NCBI GenBank assembly: GCA_047629355.1
Contig: JBLHWU010000208.1
Coordinates: forward strand, 1 to 10,960
Length of the DNA stretch: 10,960 nt
Source: CAYUNA01 sp047629355
Lineage (GTDB): Bacteria > Bacteroidota > Bacteroidia > Chitinophagales > Saprospiraceae
Direction: 5' to 3'
Part shown: one piece after another, positions 1 through 6,598 of the stretch
Layout: the number at the start of each line of letters is the position of its first letter
How positions within the stretch are numbered: the stretch's first letter is position 1
The notes under the pieces: generated by a model
The model's input: the letters and a program-made list of their open reading frames with translations, nothing else
The model's database searches: none
What the model was told of the DNA's origin: nothing
Position numbers and translations under genes: made by a program

Positions 1-313
1 GGGTGACCAAAGAAGCCCCAGCATCATTGCTACCCAAGCCAAATAATTGACCATTTTCAATGCTTGGCTCATAAGGGTTTCGTTGCCAACCTACCACCGG
101 TTTGACGGTATCATGATGTGAATTCAGTAAAATAGTCGGTTGGTTGGGTTGCCAAAATTTGCTTTTTGCCCAGACATTATTCCCTTTTCGTTGGCACGAA
201 ATATTTTTACTTTTCAGAAAATGAAGTATCAAATCCGCTGTCTGATTTTCTTTTTTTGAAAACGAAGGCGTGGCAATTAGTTTTTTTAATAATTCAATGA
301 GTTCCTCTTTCAT
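1..313 (-). CDS. argE: ArgE-like M20 deacylase, N-terminal part (runs off the left edge)
   Basis: This is the first 104 codons of an M20-family zinc peptidase; the rest lies beyond the window edge. Visible are a leading helix (MKEELIELLKKLIATPSFS), the first metal-binding motif S-H-H-D-T-V (His66 ligand and Asp68 general-base helper) and the second metal-site motif G-S-N-D-A-G with Asp97. The family removes acyl groups from N-acyl amino acids. Because the operon uses an ArgF'-type transcarbamylase, the likely substrate here is N-acyl-citrulline rather than N-acetylornithine; this is inferred from context. The ATG overlaps the argB stop as ATGA (4 bases), a sign of translational coupling, and this fixes the start. 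No frameshift is seen in the visible part. Confidence 0.9.
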   Translation of the reverse strand, partial: MKEELIELLKKLIATPSFSKKENQTADLILHFLKSKNISCQRKGNNVWAKSKFWQPNQPTILLNSHHDTVKPVVGWQRNPYEPSIENGQLFGLGSNDAGASLVT

Positions 314-1056
314 AATATTTCAGTTGAAGCGATAAATACTTGTTTGACTCCATTTCTTTTAGCATGAAATGCATTGTCAATTTTGGGAATCATCCCGTCA
401 GAAATTATCTTGTTTTTTTTATAAAGAAGATAGTCGTTCTTACTTAGCTGATTTAAAGCAGAGTCGTCATCCTCAGGATTACTTAGCACGCCTTTTTTTT
501 CAAAATGAAAAGTCAACTCAACTTCAAAATTGGCAGTCAAGGCATTCGCTATTTCGCTAGCAATCGTATCGGCATTGGTGTTTAATAATTGACCTGCTTG
601 GTTGTGAGTAATACTGCAAAAAACAGGCGTAATATCTGCGTTTAAAAGATTGATAATCAAATTGCTATTAATGTTGGTGACCTCTCCTGCAAAACCATAA
701 TCAAGCGCCTTTACCGGACGCTTCCGTGCTTTAATGACATTGCCATCCGCTCCTGACAAACCCAATGCATTGCAACCAAAGGCTTGTAATTGACTCACGA
801 CTTTTTTGTTCAAAAGCCCTGCATAAGTCATGGTTACAACCTCCAATGTTGCGGCATCTGTCACTCGTTTGCCAGCGATCATTTTGGGTTGAATACCCAG
901 TTTTAGACACAAATCATTCGCTGATTTTCCACCGCCATGCACCAAGATTTTTGGTGTTTTGATATTGGCAAAGGAGATTAAAATCTTCTGAAGTTCTTTT
1001 TTATTAGCGAGTATTTTTCCACCTATTTTTAAAATGGAAAGAGTTTGTTTCTTCAT
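310..1056 (-). CDS. argB: N-acetylglutamate kinase (possibly N-succinylglutamate kinase)
   Basis: Amino-acid kinase family enzyme that phosphorylates the gamma-carboxylate of N-acylglutamate, the second step of arginine synthesis, in the cytoplasm. The 248-residue protein is a normal length for the short ArgB class. Landmarks are the N-terminal KIGG (Lys11, ATP phosphate contact), the VHGGGK glycine loop around residues 39-44, the highly conserved block GKRVTDAATLEVVTM, GLSGADGN, LLNTNADTIAS in the substrate/ATP region and GMIPKIDNAF near the end. It lacks the N-terminal extension found in arginine-sensitive hexameric ArgB proteins, so feedback inhibition through that extension is not expected. 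It sits 85 bases after argF' and overlaps argE by 4 bases. In this operon the real acyl group may be succinyl, inferred from the ArgF' active site. Confidence 0.95.
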   Translation of the reverse strand: MKKQTLSILKIGGKILANKKELQKILISFANIKTPKILVHGGGKSANDLCLKLGIQPKMIAGKRVTDAATLEVVTMTYAGLLNKKVVSQLQAFGCNALGLSGADGNVIKARKRPVKALDYGFAGEVTNINSNLIINLLNADITPVFCSITHNQAGQLLNTNADTIASEIANALTANFEVELTFHFEKKGVLSNPEDDDSALNQLSKNDYLLYKKNKIISDGMIPKIDNAFHAKRNGVKQVFIASTEIL

Positions 1057-1141
1057 GATTGAGTGTTATTCTTCTACCGTTACTTAATTTAAGCAGGTGA
1101 CCCTAATTCTTTTGATTTTTCAGGAGTGAAAAATTGGATTT

Positions 1142-2077
1142 TTATAATAAATCCAATACCGCTTGCGCTGCAAACGTCCGATTGTTAGCTTGCTCAATCA
1201 CCAACGAATTTGAACCATTCAATACCTCATCCGTCACTACGACATTTCTCCGAACAGGCAGACAGTGCATAAATTTCGCATCATTGGTCAATGCCATTTT
1301 TTTTGCGGTTACCATCCATGCTTGATTGGTAGATAAAATTTGTCCATAATTGGAAAAGGACGACCAATTTTTAGCATAAATAAAATCTGCGTTGGCAAAG
1401 GCTTTCTCCTGATTGTATTCAATGTTCGCTCCTTTGGTAAATGCCGTATCTAATTCGTAACCAACTGGATGTGTGATGGTTAAATCCGCATTCCCCCAAT
1501 TTAGTAACCATTCTGAAAAGGAATTGGCAACGGCCTGTGGCAATGCTTTTGGATGTGGTGCCCAAGTCAAAACAACCTTTGGTCGAGCCGTTTTTTGATG
1601 CTCTATAATGGTTAAAATATCTGCTAAAGATTGCAGTGGGTGACGGATAGCAGACTCCAGACTCAAGACGGGAACCGTCGCAAATTCAAGGAATTTTTGG
1701 AGGATAAAGTCTTGATAATCTCGTTCTTTATCCGTCAAAGAAGGAAAGGTTCTGACTCCAATCACATCGGCATATTGACTAATCACCGCTGCGGCTTCCT
1801 GGATGTGTTCCGCTTTATCGCTATCCATGATGATTTGGTCTTCAAATTCCAATTTCCAGCCCTGCGTGGCGTTCAAACTAATGACAGAATAACCGAGATT
1901 TTGTGCGGCTTTTTGTGTACTTAATCTAGTACGCAAACTCGGATTAAAAAATAAGAGCACCACCGTTTTTCCACTGGAAATAGGTTTGCTTACCTGTTGA
2001 TTTTTTTTGAAATTAAATGCTGTTTCTATTAAAGCATTCATATCAGAAACATCGTGTATAGATGTGAAATTTTGCAT
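1142..2077 (-). CDS. argF': ArgF'-type N-acylornithine carbamoyltransferase, predicted N-succinylornithine-specific
   Basis: Transfers a carbamoyl group from carbamoyl phosphate to the side-chain amine of N-acylornithine, giving N-acylcitrulline. It is 311 residues, close to the Bacteroides fragilis succinylornithine transcarbamylase as I recall it. Carbamoyl-phosphate motif S-L-R-T-R is at residues 47-51, HPLQ at 146-149 and H-C-L-P-V-R-R at 271-277. The block TWAPHP..LPQAV (171-183) and the K-N-W segment near 236-238 are typical of the ArgF' branch and differ from ordinary ornithine transcarbamylase. The specificity site lies in M-D-S-D-K-A-E-H (84-91): B. fragilis has Pro90 and Xanthomonas acetylornithine transcarbamylase has Glu92, whereas here it is Ala89. 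Published mutants of the Xanthomonas enzyme with Ala, Ser, Val or Pro at this position became succinylornithine enzymes, so succinyl preference is predicted. Lies between argD (117-base gap) and argB. Confidence 0.93.
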   Translation of the reverse strand: MQNFTSIHDVSDMNALIETAFNFKKNQQVSKPISSGKTVVLLFFNPSLRTRLSTQKAAQNLGYSVISLNATQGWKLEFEDQIIMDSDKAEHIQEAAAVISQYADVIGVRTFPSLTDKERDYQDFILQKFLEFATVPVLSLESAIRHPLQSLADILTIIEHQKTARPKVVLTWAPHPKALPQAVANSFSEWLLNWGNADLTITHPVGYELDTAFTKGANIEYNQEKAFANADFIYAKNWSSFSNYGQILSTNQAWMVTAKKMALTNDAKFMHCLPVRRNVVVTDEVLNGSNSLVIEQANNRTFAAQAVLDLL

Positions 2078-2194
2078 AGTAATATTGTTGTTTTGAATTT
2101 AGACCATTTAGATTTTTCAGTGCTAAACGTTCAAATATTCTAAGGAATGAGGAAAAAAGAGACAACCAGATGGCGGAGTTATTTTTTACCGTTA

Positions 2195-3340
2195 CTAAGC
2201 GTTTTTTAGCATTATTTGTAGGACTAATTTCAGTTTTTCTACAAAAACAAAAGCATTATTTCTTGAAATATTAAGCGGTGGTAACAAGCGTAAGACATTT
2301 GGATTGGAAGAAGAACCTGTGAAAATGAATTCTTCAAGCAGCAGTCTTTTTCGCAATTCTTTGATAGGAAACTCAAACTCTAAACCAATCATTAAGCCTT
2401 GTTGACGAATGTCTGTGATGCCTTCAATGGTTGATAATTGGGTTTTTAAAAAATTTCCAATAATGACTGCATTGTTCATAAGTGATTCTTCTTCAATGAC
2501 TTCTAGCACAGAAAGAGCTGCAACACAAGCCAAATGATTACCGCCGAAAGTTGTTCCAAGGAGTCCATAGCGGGGTTTGAACTTTGGATGAATCAACACA
2601 CCACCAATTGGAAATCCATTGCCCATGCCTTTGGCAATCGTGATTAAATCGGGTTTAATGTTTGCATATTGGAAAGCGAAAAATTGACCGCTGCGACCAT
2701 AGCCTGATTGTATTTCATCTAAAATCAAGATTGCTTCCTGCTTTTTACAAAGCGCCGACAAGCTTTGTAAAAAAGAGATATTGGGAATATGGATGCCTCC
2801 AACCCCTTGAATACCTTCAATAATGACTGCGCAAACGTCACCTTTTGACAAACTTTTCTCAACACTTTCTAATTGGTTAAATTCGTGAAACTCTCTTTCA
2901 AAAAGACTATTAATGGGGGCTTGAATTTTTGAATTATCGGTCACATTCACCGCTGCGGAGGTTCGTCCGTGAAAAGCATTTTTAAATGCAATGATTTTGG
3001 TTTTTTTTGTATGAAAAGAGGCCAATTTGAGCGCATTTTCATTGGCTTCTGCTCCAGAGTTAACCAAGAATAGTTGATACTCCGGGCAGTTGGACAATTC
3101 GCCTAATTTTTGTGCCAACTCGACCTGCAAAGGGTTGTGAATAGAGTTGGAATAAAACGCTAAATTTTGTAATTGTGTGGCTATTTTTTTGACAAAACGA
3201 GGATGGCTATGCCCAATTGAAATGACTGCATGACCGCCATAAAAATCAAGGTATTTTTTGCCATTTTTATCCCAAACAAAACTCCCTTTCCCTTTAGTTA
3301 TTTCGAGGTCAAAAAGTGGATATACATCGAATAATTTCAT
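2195..3340 (-). CDS. argD: Acetylornithine (or succinylornithine) aminotransferase, PLP class III
   Basis: Converts N-acylglutamate semialdehyde to N-acylornithine using glutamate as amino donor and pyridoxal phosphate as cofactor. The 381-residue length is usual for ArgD. The PLP lysine is Lys237 in T-I-A-K-G-M-G-N-G-F-P-I-G-G. The cofactor-holding Asp208 is in I-L-D-E-I-Q-S-G-Y-G-R-S-G, the phosphate-binding region is NSGAEAN (94-100), and FHGRT is at 123-127. The N-terminal F-D-L-E-I-T-K-G-K-G-S sequence fits the family, supporting the ATG chosen. It is separated from argC by only about 20 bases, so it is in the same transcript. ArgD proteins commonly accept both acetyl and succinyl substrates, so the acyl group cannot be decided from this gene. 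Confidence 0.95.
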   Translation of the reverse strand: MKLFDVYPLFDLEITKGKGSFVWDKNGKKYLDFYGGHAVISIGHSHPRFVKKIATQLQNLAFYSNSIHNPLQVELAQKLGELSNCPEYQLFLVNSGAEANENALKLASFHTKKTKIIAFKNAFHGRTSAAVNVTDNSKIQAPINSLFEREFHEFNQLESVEKSLSKGDVCAVIIEGIQGVGGIHIPNISFLQSLSALCKKQEAILILDEIQSGYGRSGQFFAFQYANIKPDLITIAKGMGNGFPIGGVLIHPKFKPRYGLLGTTFGGNHLACVAALSVLEVIEEESLMNNAVIIGNFLKTQLSTIEGITDIRQQGLMIGLEFEFPIKELRKRLLLEEFIFTGSSSNPNVLRLLPPLNISRNNAFVFVEKLKLVLQIMLKNA

Positions 3341-3361
3341 TGATTAGATTTTAAAAATTCG

Positions 3362-4345
3362 TTAAAAAACACCTGCTTTTAGATTCAGTCCTGCCGTTTC
3401 TGGCAATCCAAATTGTAAATTCATATTTTGTACCGCTTGTCCAGACGCACCTTTTGATAGGTTGTCTATTATACTAGTAATCAATATTTTACCATCTATT
3501 TTTTGCACTTTTAATAAACATTTATTCGTATGAATAACTTGTTTTAAATCCAAATTTTGCTTTGTAATATGAGTAAATGGAGCATCTTGATAAAAGGCTT
3601 CATATAGTTGAATGAGGTAGTCTTCCTTTGCGGATATTTCCATGTAAATACTGGCAAAGATACCTCTGGCAAAATCGCCACGGAGTGGCAAAAAATGGAT
3701 GGTTTTATCAAAAGAAGTTTGGAGTTGTTGAACGCTTTGATGAATCTCTTCCAAGTGTTGATGGGAAAAAGGTTTATAGATAGACAGATTGTTGTTTCGC
3801 CAACTAAAATGGGTCGTTTTACTAGGGTTTTGTCCCGCACCAGTGGAGCCAGTAATGGCGTGAATGTGTACCTCTTTTTGCAGTAAATTAGCGGCTGCCA
3901 ATGGTAGTAATGCCAATTGAATTGCTGTTGCAAAACAACCTGGATTGGCGATGTTTTGTGCATTTCGAATGGTTTTTTTATTCAATTCTGGAAGCCCGTA
4001 AACAAAGTTCTGTGCATTTGATTTTAATCGAAATTCAGTGCTTAAATCAATGATTTTTATTGAATCTGGAATCTCATTTTTCAATAGAAAATCATTAGAA
4101 CGACCATGACCCATGCAAAGAAAAAGTAGATTAATCTCCAAGGAAATTTCGTTGGTGAAAGTCATGAAAATATCCCCAACTAAGTCTGTATGAATACTAT
4201 CAATTGGGCGACCTGATTGACTTTCACTATGCACAAAAACGAGTTCGGTATTTGGATGATGGAGCAAAATTCTCAGTAATTCTCCAGCAGTATATCCTGC
4301 GCCGCCAATGATGCCTATTTTTATGGTTGTGTTGTTACTTTTCAT
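3362..4345 (-). CDS. argC: N-acetyl-gamma-glutamyl-phosphate reductase
   Basis: NADPH-dependent reductase that turns N-acylglutamyl phosphate into the semialdehyde, the third step of the pathway. The 327-residue protein begins with a Rossmann glycine motif, G-I-I-G-G-A-G-Y-T-A-G-E-L (11-23). The catalytic cysteine is Cys137 in N-P-G-C-F-A-T. The segment SHQHLEEI (194-201) carries the expected active-site histidine region, and FLPLRGDFARGIF (218-230) matches the usual P-x-x-R-G loop. The start codon lies inside the end of argG (11-base overlap, 4335-4345), which implies coupled translation. No truncation or missing key residue is visible. Confidence 0.95.
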   Translation of the reverse strand: MKSNNTTIKIGIIGGAGYTAGELLRILLHHPNTELVFVHSESQSGRPIDSIHTDLVGDIFMTFTNEISLEINLLFLCMGHGRSNDFLLKNEIPDSIKIIDLSTEFRLKSNAQNFVYGLPELNKKTIRNAQNIANPGCFATAIQLALLPLAAANLLQKEVHIHAITGSTGAGQNPSKTTHFSWRNNNLSIYKPFSHQHLEEIHQSVQQLQTSFDKTIHFLPLRGDFARGIFASIYMEISAKEDYLIQLYEAFYQDAPFTHITKQNLDLKQVIHTNKCLLKVQKIDGKILITSIIDNLSKGASGQAVQNMNLQFGLPETAGLNLKAGVF

Positions 4346-5543
4346 TGTCAGCGAAGTTTTTTTGAGTAGTTTGTTGATATACTTTTAATTGATTACCTAA
4401 AATTTTAGTAAAGCCTTTAACATCGTCACCCGACCAGGCATTATTCATTTCACCATACTGACCGAAGCCGTTATTCATTAGGTCATGTTCAGATATAATT
4501 CCTTGTAAATCAAAACGATAGGGCAATAAAATAACATTGACTTCTCCTGTTACCAGCTGTTGAGTGTCTGTCAAAAACGTTTCAATATTTCGCATCACTG
4601 GGTCTAAAAATTGACCTTCATGAAGTAACATACCGTACCAATTAGATAACTGTTCTTTCCAATATTGTTGCCATTTGGTCAAGACGTGTTTTTCTAAAAG
4701 ATGGTGCGCTTTGAGGATGATTAATGGGGCAGCTGCCTCAAAACCAACCCGTCCTTTAATACCGATAATGGTATCGCCAACGTGCATGTCGCGACCAATA
4801 GCATAAGGTGCAGCGAGTTTTTGTAGCGCTTGAATAGCTGCAGTTGGGTGGTCAAAAAAGTGCTGATTGATGCCGAACAATTCCCCTTTTTTAAAATGCA
4901 ATTTTACCTCAGTTGGGGTAGTCTTTTCAAGTGGAGAAGGGTAGGCACTTTCAGGGAGAGGTTGATGAGAGGTAAGTGTTTCTACACCGCCGACACTAGT
5001 TCCCCAAAGACCTTGATTAATGGAATATTTGGATTTTTCCCAAGACCAATCAACGCTGTTTTTTTGCAAATAATCAATTTCTGCTTGGCGGGACAATTTG
5101 TTGTCACGGATGGGTGTAATGATTTCTAAATCATTGCCCAAAACCTGAAAAACTAAATCAAAACGCACTTGATCATTTCCAGCTCCTGTACTGCCATGTG
5201 CAATGGCTTTGACATTGATGGATTGAGCATATTTGACAATTTCGAGTGCTTGAAAAGTTCGTTCGGCACTAACTGACAATGGATAAGTATTATTGCGAAG
5301 CACATTGCCAAAAATGAGGAAACGGACACATTTTTCGTAATAGTCAGGAATCGCGTTGATACAGTGATAGGATTTTGCCCCTAATGCGTAGGCACGAGCT
5401 TCAATTTCTTGTCGTTCTTGGTCCGAAAAACCACCTGTATCCACACTGACGGCATGAACTTCCATTCCTTTTTCTAAGGTTAAATATTTGATACAAAAAG
5501 AGGTGTCAAGACCTCCAGAGTAGGCTAAAACTATTTTTTTCAT
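4335..5543 (-). CDS. argG: Argininosuccinate synthase
   Basis: Joins citrulline and aspartate with ATP to make argininosuccinate, the penultimate step to arginine. The ATP pyrophosphatase P-loop A-Y-S-G-G-L-D-T-S is at residues 7-15, and the citrulline/aspartate binding block H-G-S-T-G-A-G-N-D-Q-V-R-F-D is at 116-129, with further conserved W-G-T-S-V-G-G and I-G-R-D-M-H-V-G-D segments. At 402 residues it has the usual length. It is the second enzyme gene in the operon. The 153-base gap before it is the longest between structural genes here and is filled by an inverted heptamer repeat. argH, needed for the last step, is not present in this window. Confidence 0.96.
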   Translation of the reverse strand: MKKIVLAYSGGLDTSFCIKYLTLEKGMEVHAVSVDTGGFSDQERQEIEARAYALGAKSYHCINAIPDYYEKCVRFLIFGNVLRNNTYPLSVSAERTFQALEIVKYAQSINVKAIAHGSTGAGNDQVRFDLVFQVLGNDLEIITPIRDNKLSRQAEIDYLQKNSVDWSWEKSKYSINQGLWGTSVGGVETLTSHQPLPESAYPSPLEKTTPTEVKLHFKKGELFGINQHFFDHPTAAIQALQKLAAPYAIGRDMHVGDTIIGIKGRVGFEAAAPLIILKAHHLLEKHVLTKWQQYWKEQLSNWYGMLLHEGQFLDPVMRNIETFLTDTQQLVTGEVNVILLPYRFDLQGIISEHDLMNNGFGQYGEMNNAWSGDDVKGFTKILGNQLKVYQQTTQKNFADNEK

Positions 5544-5589
5544 CGTATTTTTTTTGTAATGGTTTAGGTCAGTAACACGTAGTGATTAA

Positions 5590-5685
5590 TCAGAGGTTAG
5601 GAGTCAGGTGTCTGGACAAAAGAAATAAAAGAGATGAAATCATTTTTCAACTAGATTATTCTGATTCTTGACACCTCACCTCTGA
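5590..5685. repeat. Heptamer-based inverted repeat A, inside the arginine operon
   Basis: The left arm (5590-5612) is a run of 7-base units starting with TCAGAGG and TTAGGAG. The right arm (5670-5685), read on the other strand, begins TCAGAGG then TGAGGTG and TC. The arms match if one whole 7-base unit is dropped from the right arm (23 versus 16 bases). The period-7 pattern continues weakly inward on both sides, with units such as TCTGGAC on the left and TCAAGAA and TCAGAAT on the right. The loop is AT-rich, about 57 bases. It occupies most of the gap between the GNAT gene and argG. It has the same design as repeats B and C in this window but no sequence identity with them. It has no terminator U-run, so it probably does not stop transcription; it could act as an mRNA processing or stability element. 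Confidence 0.7.
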
Positions 5686-5696
5686 GGCCTAAAAAA

Positions 5697-6272
5697 TCAT
5701 GTTTTTTTAATAATTAATGAGGTTAAATTAAGCCTCATTTCTTCTTCTTTTGACGGTGCCAACATCCCTGTACAAAGGCATAATTTCTGCTGATTTTGTT
5801 GTAAAATTGAATAATTGGGGCAGCTTGTGCATCCTTCCCAGAAGGCTTCATCTTGTGTCAATTCTGAAAAAGTAACGGGCTTATATCCTAATTCAGAGTT
5901 GATTTTCATGACTGCGAGGCTGGTCGTGATGCCAAAGACTTTAGCCTTTGGATATTTATTTCGCGCGTGATTAAAAGCTGCTTCTTTGAGAATTTTTGCG
6001 ACGCCTTGTTTCCTGAATTTTGGAGAAACAATGAGACCGGAATTGGCGACATAATTACCTGTACTCCAAGTTTCGATATAGCAGAAACCAACCAAATCAT
6101 CTCCTGCAAGCGCAATGACGGCTTTGTTGGCAGCCATTTTTTCTTGAAGATATTCAGGTGTTCTACGGGCAATTCCAGTACCTCGTTCGAGGGCAGACAT
6201 TTCTATTAACTGGCAAATTTTCGTTGCGTAAATCCAATAGGATTTTGTGGCAATATGAATCGTGATATTCAT
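5697..6272 (-). CDS. GNAT acyltransferase, probable N-acylglutamate synthase (ArgA role)
   Basis: A 191-residue GNAT-fold protein. The acetyl-CoA pyrophosphate-binding motif A is seen at about residues 80-100 (G-L-I-V-S-P-K-F-R-K-Q-G-V-A, the R/Q-x-x-G-x-G/A type). The C-terminal third carries four cysteines, Cys148 and Cys151 (C-T-S-C) and Cys165 and Cys167 (C-L-C), which suggest a metal or redox site added to the GNAT core. It is the first enzyme gene after an arginine leader peptide and heads an operon that otherwise lacks argA or argJ. From context it most likely makes N-acylglutamate from glutamate and an acyl-CoA; whether that is acetyl- or succinyl-CoA is open. It has no amino-acid kinase domain, unlike the classical E. 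coli ArgA. The ATG is supported by the leader layout. The function is inferred from context plus fold, not from a recognised specific family motif. Confidence 0.82.
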   Translation of the reverse strand: MNITIHIATKSYWIYATKICQLIEMSALERGTGIARRTPEYLQEKMAANKAVIALAGDDLVGFCYIETWSTGNYVANSGLIVSPKFRKQGVAKILKEAAFNHARNKYPKAKVFGITTSLAVMKINSELGYKPVTFSELTQDEAFWEGCTSCPNYSILQQNQQKLCLCTGMLAPSKEEEMRLNLTSLIIKKT

Positions 6273-6420
6273 TTTGACAAATCAGAATTGATGCTTTCGG
6301 AGAAGGGTGGATTATTCTAAATCCTTTAGTCGCAATCTATTGATTACAAATAAATTAAATCGAGTTGAATAATTCAGCAATGACCGAATAGACAAATTTT
6401 AAGAAAAATTATTCTGGAAA

Positions 6421-6445
6421 TAGATGGATAGATTTTACCCACCCA
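6421..6445 (-). terminator. Candidate attenuator terminator hairpin before the arginine operon
   Basis: Read on the minus strand, TGGGTGGGT (6445 to 6437) pairs with ATCCATCTA (6429 to 6421) around a 7-base loop AAAATCT. This gives nine pairs, three of them G-U. It is followed by only a short run of U (UUUCC); a longer U-rich stretch comes about ten bases later. It is therefore a weak-looking intrinsic terminator by textbook rules, but it is placed correctly for attenuation, 20 bases after the leader peptide stop and about 150 bases before the first enzyme gene. Confidence 0.45.
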
Positions 6446-6464
6446 CAATGGATGATATGTATAA

Positions 6465-6554
6465 TTATGCGCCCAATGGGCGACGACGGCGGCGGCGAAC
6501 TACGGGTGTAGTTGGCTGTATTGATGAGTAATTATATGTCGTCGTCGTATTCAT
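6465..6554 (-). CDS. Arginine leader peptide (29 aa, six consecutive Arg codons)
   Basis: A small ORF starting ATG at 6554 and ending TAA at 6465. The peptide begins M-N-T-T-T-T-Y-N-Y, continues through a Ser/Pro/Thr segment, and has Arg at residues 20-25 followed by P-L-G-A. The six Arg codons (6497 to 6480) are CGC three times, CGT twice and CGC. It lies just upstream of, and on the same strand as, an arginine biosynthesis operon, which is the classical arrangement of an amino-acid leader peptide. A G-C hairpin CGCCC-ATT-GGGCG (6482 to 6470) overlaps the last Arg codon and could be a pause signal. The four Thr codons near the start are complementary to the Arg codons (6547-6540 with 6488-6481). 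The peptide itself probably has no function beyond being translated. Its size would make standard gene finders miss it. Confidence 0.85.
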   Translation of the reverse strand: MNTTTTYNYSSIQPTTPVVRRRRRRPLGA

Positions 6555-6561
6555 TATGCCC

Positions 6562-6598
6562 CAAATGTATTAGTATTGCTGTTACAATACCAAATCTA
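6562..6598 (-). promoter_or_regulatory. Bacteroidota-type promoters for the arginine leader (two overlapping candidates)
   Basis: On the minus strand there are two perfect TAnnTTTG -7 elements. TAGATTTG (6598 to 6591) would start RNA about 30 bases before the leader ATG but lacks a clear TTG -33 element. TACATTTG (6569 to 6562) has TTTG (6594 to 6591) 21 bases upstream, so the first -7 box doubles as its -33 element, but it would put the RNA start only a few bases before the ATG, making the leader peptide nearly leaderless. Either could drive the operon. Transcript starts cannot be decided without 5'-end mapping. Confidence 0.55.

Larger units (their letters stand above)
6421..6554 (-). promoter_or_regulatory. 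Arginine-responsive leader RNA (ribosome-mediated attenuator)
   Basis: The leader contains an Arg-rich leader ORF and a G-rich switch segment TGGGTGGGT (6445 to 6437). This segment can pair upstream with TCATCCA (6455 to 6449, 3-base loop, seven pairs with two G-U) or downstream with ATCCATCTA (6429 to 6421, nine pairs). The two are mutually exclusive. A further possible partner is CGCCCA (6482 to 6477) at the last Arg and the Pro codon. A ribosome stalled at the Arg codons leaves TCATCCA free to form the antiterminator. A ribosome reaching the stop (6467-6465) would cover part of TCATCCA, leaving the downstream hairpin to form. The pairings are seen in the sequence; the mechanism is inferred by analogy with his/trp/leu leaders. 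Confidence 0.72.

Noticed and set aside
3544..3963. 139-codon minus-strand ORF inside argC
   Set aside because: It is a shifted frame fully inside a well-supported argC gene with intact motifs on both sides, so not a frameshifted gene.
6256..6271. TGAAT-N6-ATTCA as an ArgR (ARG) box at the GNAT start
   Set aside because: The known ARG box has four bases between the half-sites; here there are six, and the match lies within the coding start. It is not enough to call an operator.
6366..6376. Palindrome TGAATAATTCA between the attenuator and the GNAT gene
   Set aside because: It is a perfect 11-base palindrome, but AT-rich palindromes of this length are expected by chance in such DNA, and the half-site spacing (one base) does not match an ArgR site. 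No partner site was found.
6480..6547. CGACGACGG / GTCGTCG triplet runs as a microsatellite
   Set aside because: Read on the minus strand they are the Arg and Thr codons of the leader peptide, which explains both the triplet period and the complementarity.
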